A stretch of 43,565 nt of DNA, from positions 1 through 43,565 of the forward strand of contig WSXZ01000014.1 in assembly GCA_009773555.1 (NCBI GenBank), read 5' to 3'. This document shows, piece after piece, positions 43,201 to 43,565 of this stretch. A model generated the notes under the pieces. It made no database searches, was not told the DNA's origin, and saw nothing but the letters and a program-made list of their open reading frames with translations. The number at the start of each line of letters is the position of its first letter. Position 1 is the first letter of the stretch. A program made the position numbers and the translations under genes. This DNA is from Methylocystaceae bacterium (lineage in GTDB: Bacteria > Pseudomonadota > Alphaproteobacteria > Rhizobiales > Beijerinckiaceae).

Positions 43201-43565
43201 CGGCGTCAGGTCCGTCGACTTGTCCGCCGGCACGGACTCCCCCGTCAGGGCGGCTTCGTCCGTCCGCAGGTTTTTCACCTCGATGAGGCGAATGTCCGCG
43301 GGTATGCGGTCGCCTGATTCGAGAAGCACGACGTCGCCTGGAACGAGTTCCTCCGCGGCGACGACGCGCGTCTCGCCATCGCGCAACGTGCGAGCCTCGG
43401 AAGAAAGCATGTTGCGGATTGAATCCAGCGCCTTTTCAGCCTTGCCTTCCTGGATAAAGCCGAGCAGCGCATTGATGACGACGACGCCGGTGATGATCGA
43501 CGCGTCGAGCCAAAGTCCGAGCATCAGCTTGATGAAGCCGGCGGCAAGCAGGACATAGACAAGGA
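40300..43565 (-). CDS. Second P-type cation ATPase-HlyD fusion; N-terminus beyond window, adaptor truncated
   Basis: Open from the window edge to TAG at 40300-40302; at least 1087 residues are visible. ATPase signatures: [24 protein letters not shown] (helix 4), [46 protein letters not shown] (helix 5) and [12 protein letters not shown] (helix 6), resembling CtpF-type pumps. After a charged cytoplasmic linker, another helix ([18 protein letters not shown]) leads to an adaptor region: [24 protein letters not shown] (lipoyl half), an alanine/arginine-rich coiled coil, then [20 protein letters not shown] (second half). It stops at [15 protein letters not shown], so the beta-barrel present in the copy at 24553 is missing. 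A transglutaminase fragment follows in frame. It shares layout with, but is clearly diverged from, the first copy. Confidence 0.9.
   Translation of the reverse strand, partial: [1087 protein letters not shown]

Noticed and set aside
1-43565. CRISPR array, phage structural genes or a restriction/toxin-antitoxin defence system
   Set aside because: No regularly spaced direct repeats, and no nuclease, methylase, capsid or toxin-like frame was recognised on either strand.

Overview
This is a GC-rich chromosomal window from an alphaproteobacterium, most likely a Hyphomicrobiales (Rhizobiales) member and plausibly a type II methanotroph of the Methylocystis/Methylosinus kind. Three things suggest this. 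The tRNA-Leu/tig/clpP and proS/lolC(E)/lolD arrangements are typical of alphaproteobacteria. The ProRS is the short type without an editing insertion. The protein ending at 16078 resembles the PmoD/AmoD-like copper-site membrane proteins of methane and ammonia oxidisers. The genus assignment is an inference.

Layout. 1-3680: the tail of an IS630-type transposase, a LysR regulator, and a divergent run of a small exported protein, beta-carbonic anhydrase and a SulP-STAS transporter (candidate inorganic-carbon uptake). 3681-4569: a perfect hairpin and a frameshifted DUF2490 gene. 4566-9474: biotin-dependent acyl-CoA carboxylase alpha subunit, clpP, tig, tRNA-Leu(TAG) and a small exported protein. 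9579-10937: a multicopper-oxidase-fold protein that has lost most copper ligands. 11060-15141: an RpfF-type DSF synthase, a GGDEF-EAL protein and a convergent second crotonase-fold protein that lacks the catalytic glutamates. 15142-16078: a long regulatory region and a PmoD-like gene whose signal peptide is missing or out of frame. 16086-19930: lolD, lolC/E, proS, GNAT. 20036-21379: a haem-type Tll0287/DUF3365 protein and an ECF sigma factor.

22273-28218 is a stress island: a double universal-stress protein with an unknown C-terminal domain, a single-domain UspA protein, and a P-type cation ATPase fused at its C-terminus to a HlyD-type periplasmic adaptor. It lies between two remnants of the same IS5-family element, the second being a 361-bp internally deleted copy with intact ends and a CTAG target duplication. 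28537-31605: GFA-domain protein, HxlR regulator, ABC-F ATPase, tRNA-Glu(TTC). 31606-36635: a serine-recombinase relic against the tRNA, then an iron/metal uptake operon (DUF2946-like protein, TonB-dependent siderophore receptor, PepSY membrane protein, small conserved protein). 36929-39025: a two-component system whose kinase gene is frameshifted. 39041-40299: IS and transglutaminase debris. 40300 to the end: a second P-type ATPase-HlyD fusion on the minus strand, cut by the window edge at its N-terminus and lacking the adaptor beta-barrel at its C-terminus.

The most unusual content is the repeated P-type ATPase-HlyD fusion. It joins an inner-membrane ion pump to the periplasmic adaptor normally used by tripartite efflux systems, and it occurs in two diverged copies, one of them next to universal stress proteins. 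Several frameshifts (DUF2490, PmoD-like, histidine kinase) could be real decay or assembly errors; the sequence alone cannot decide.
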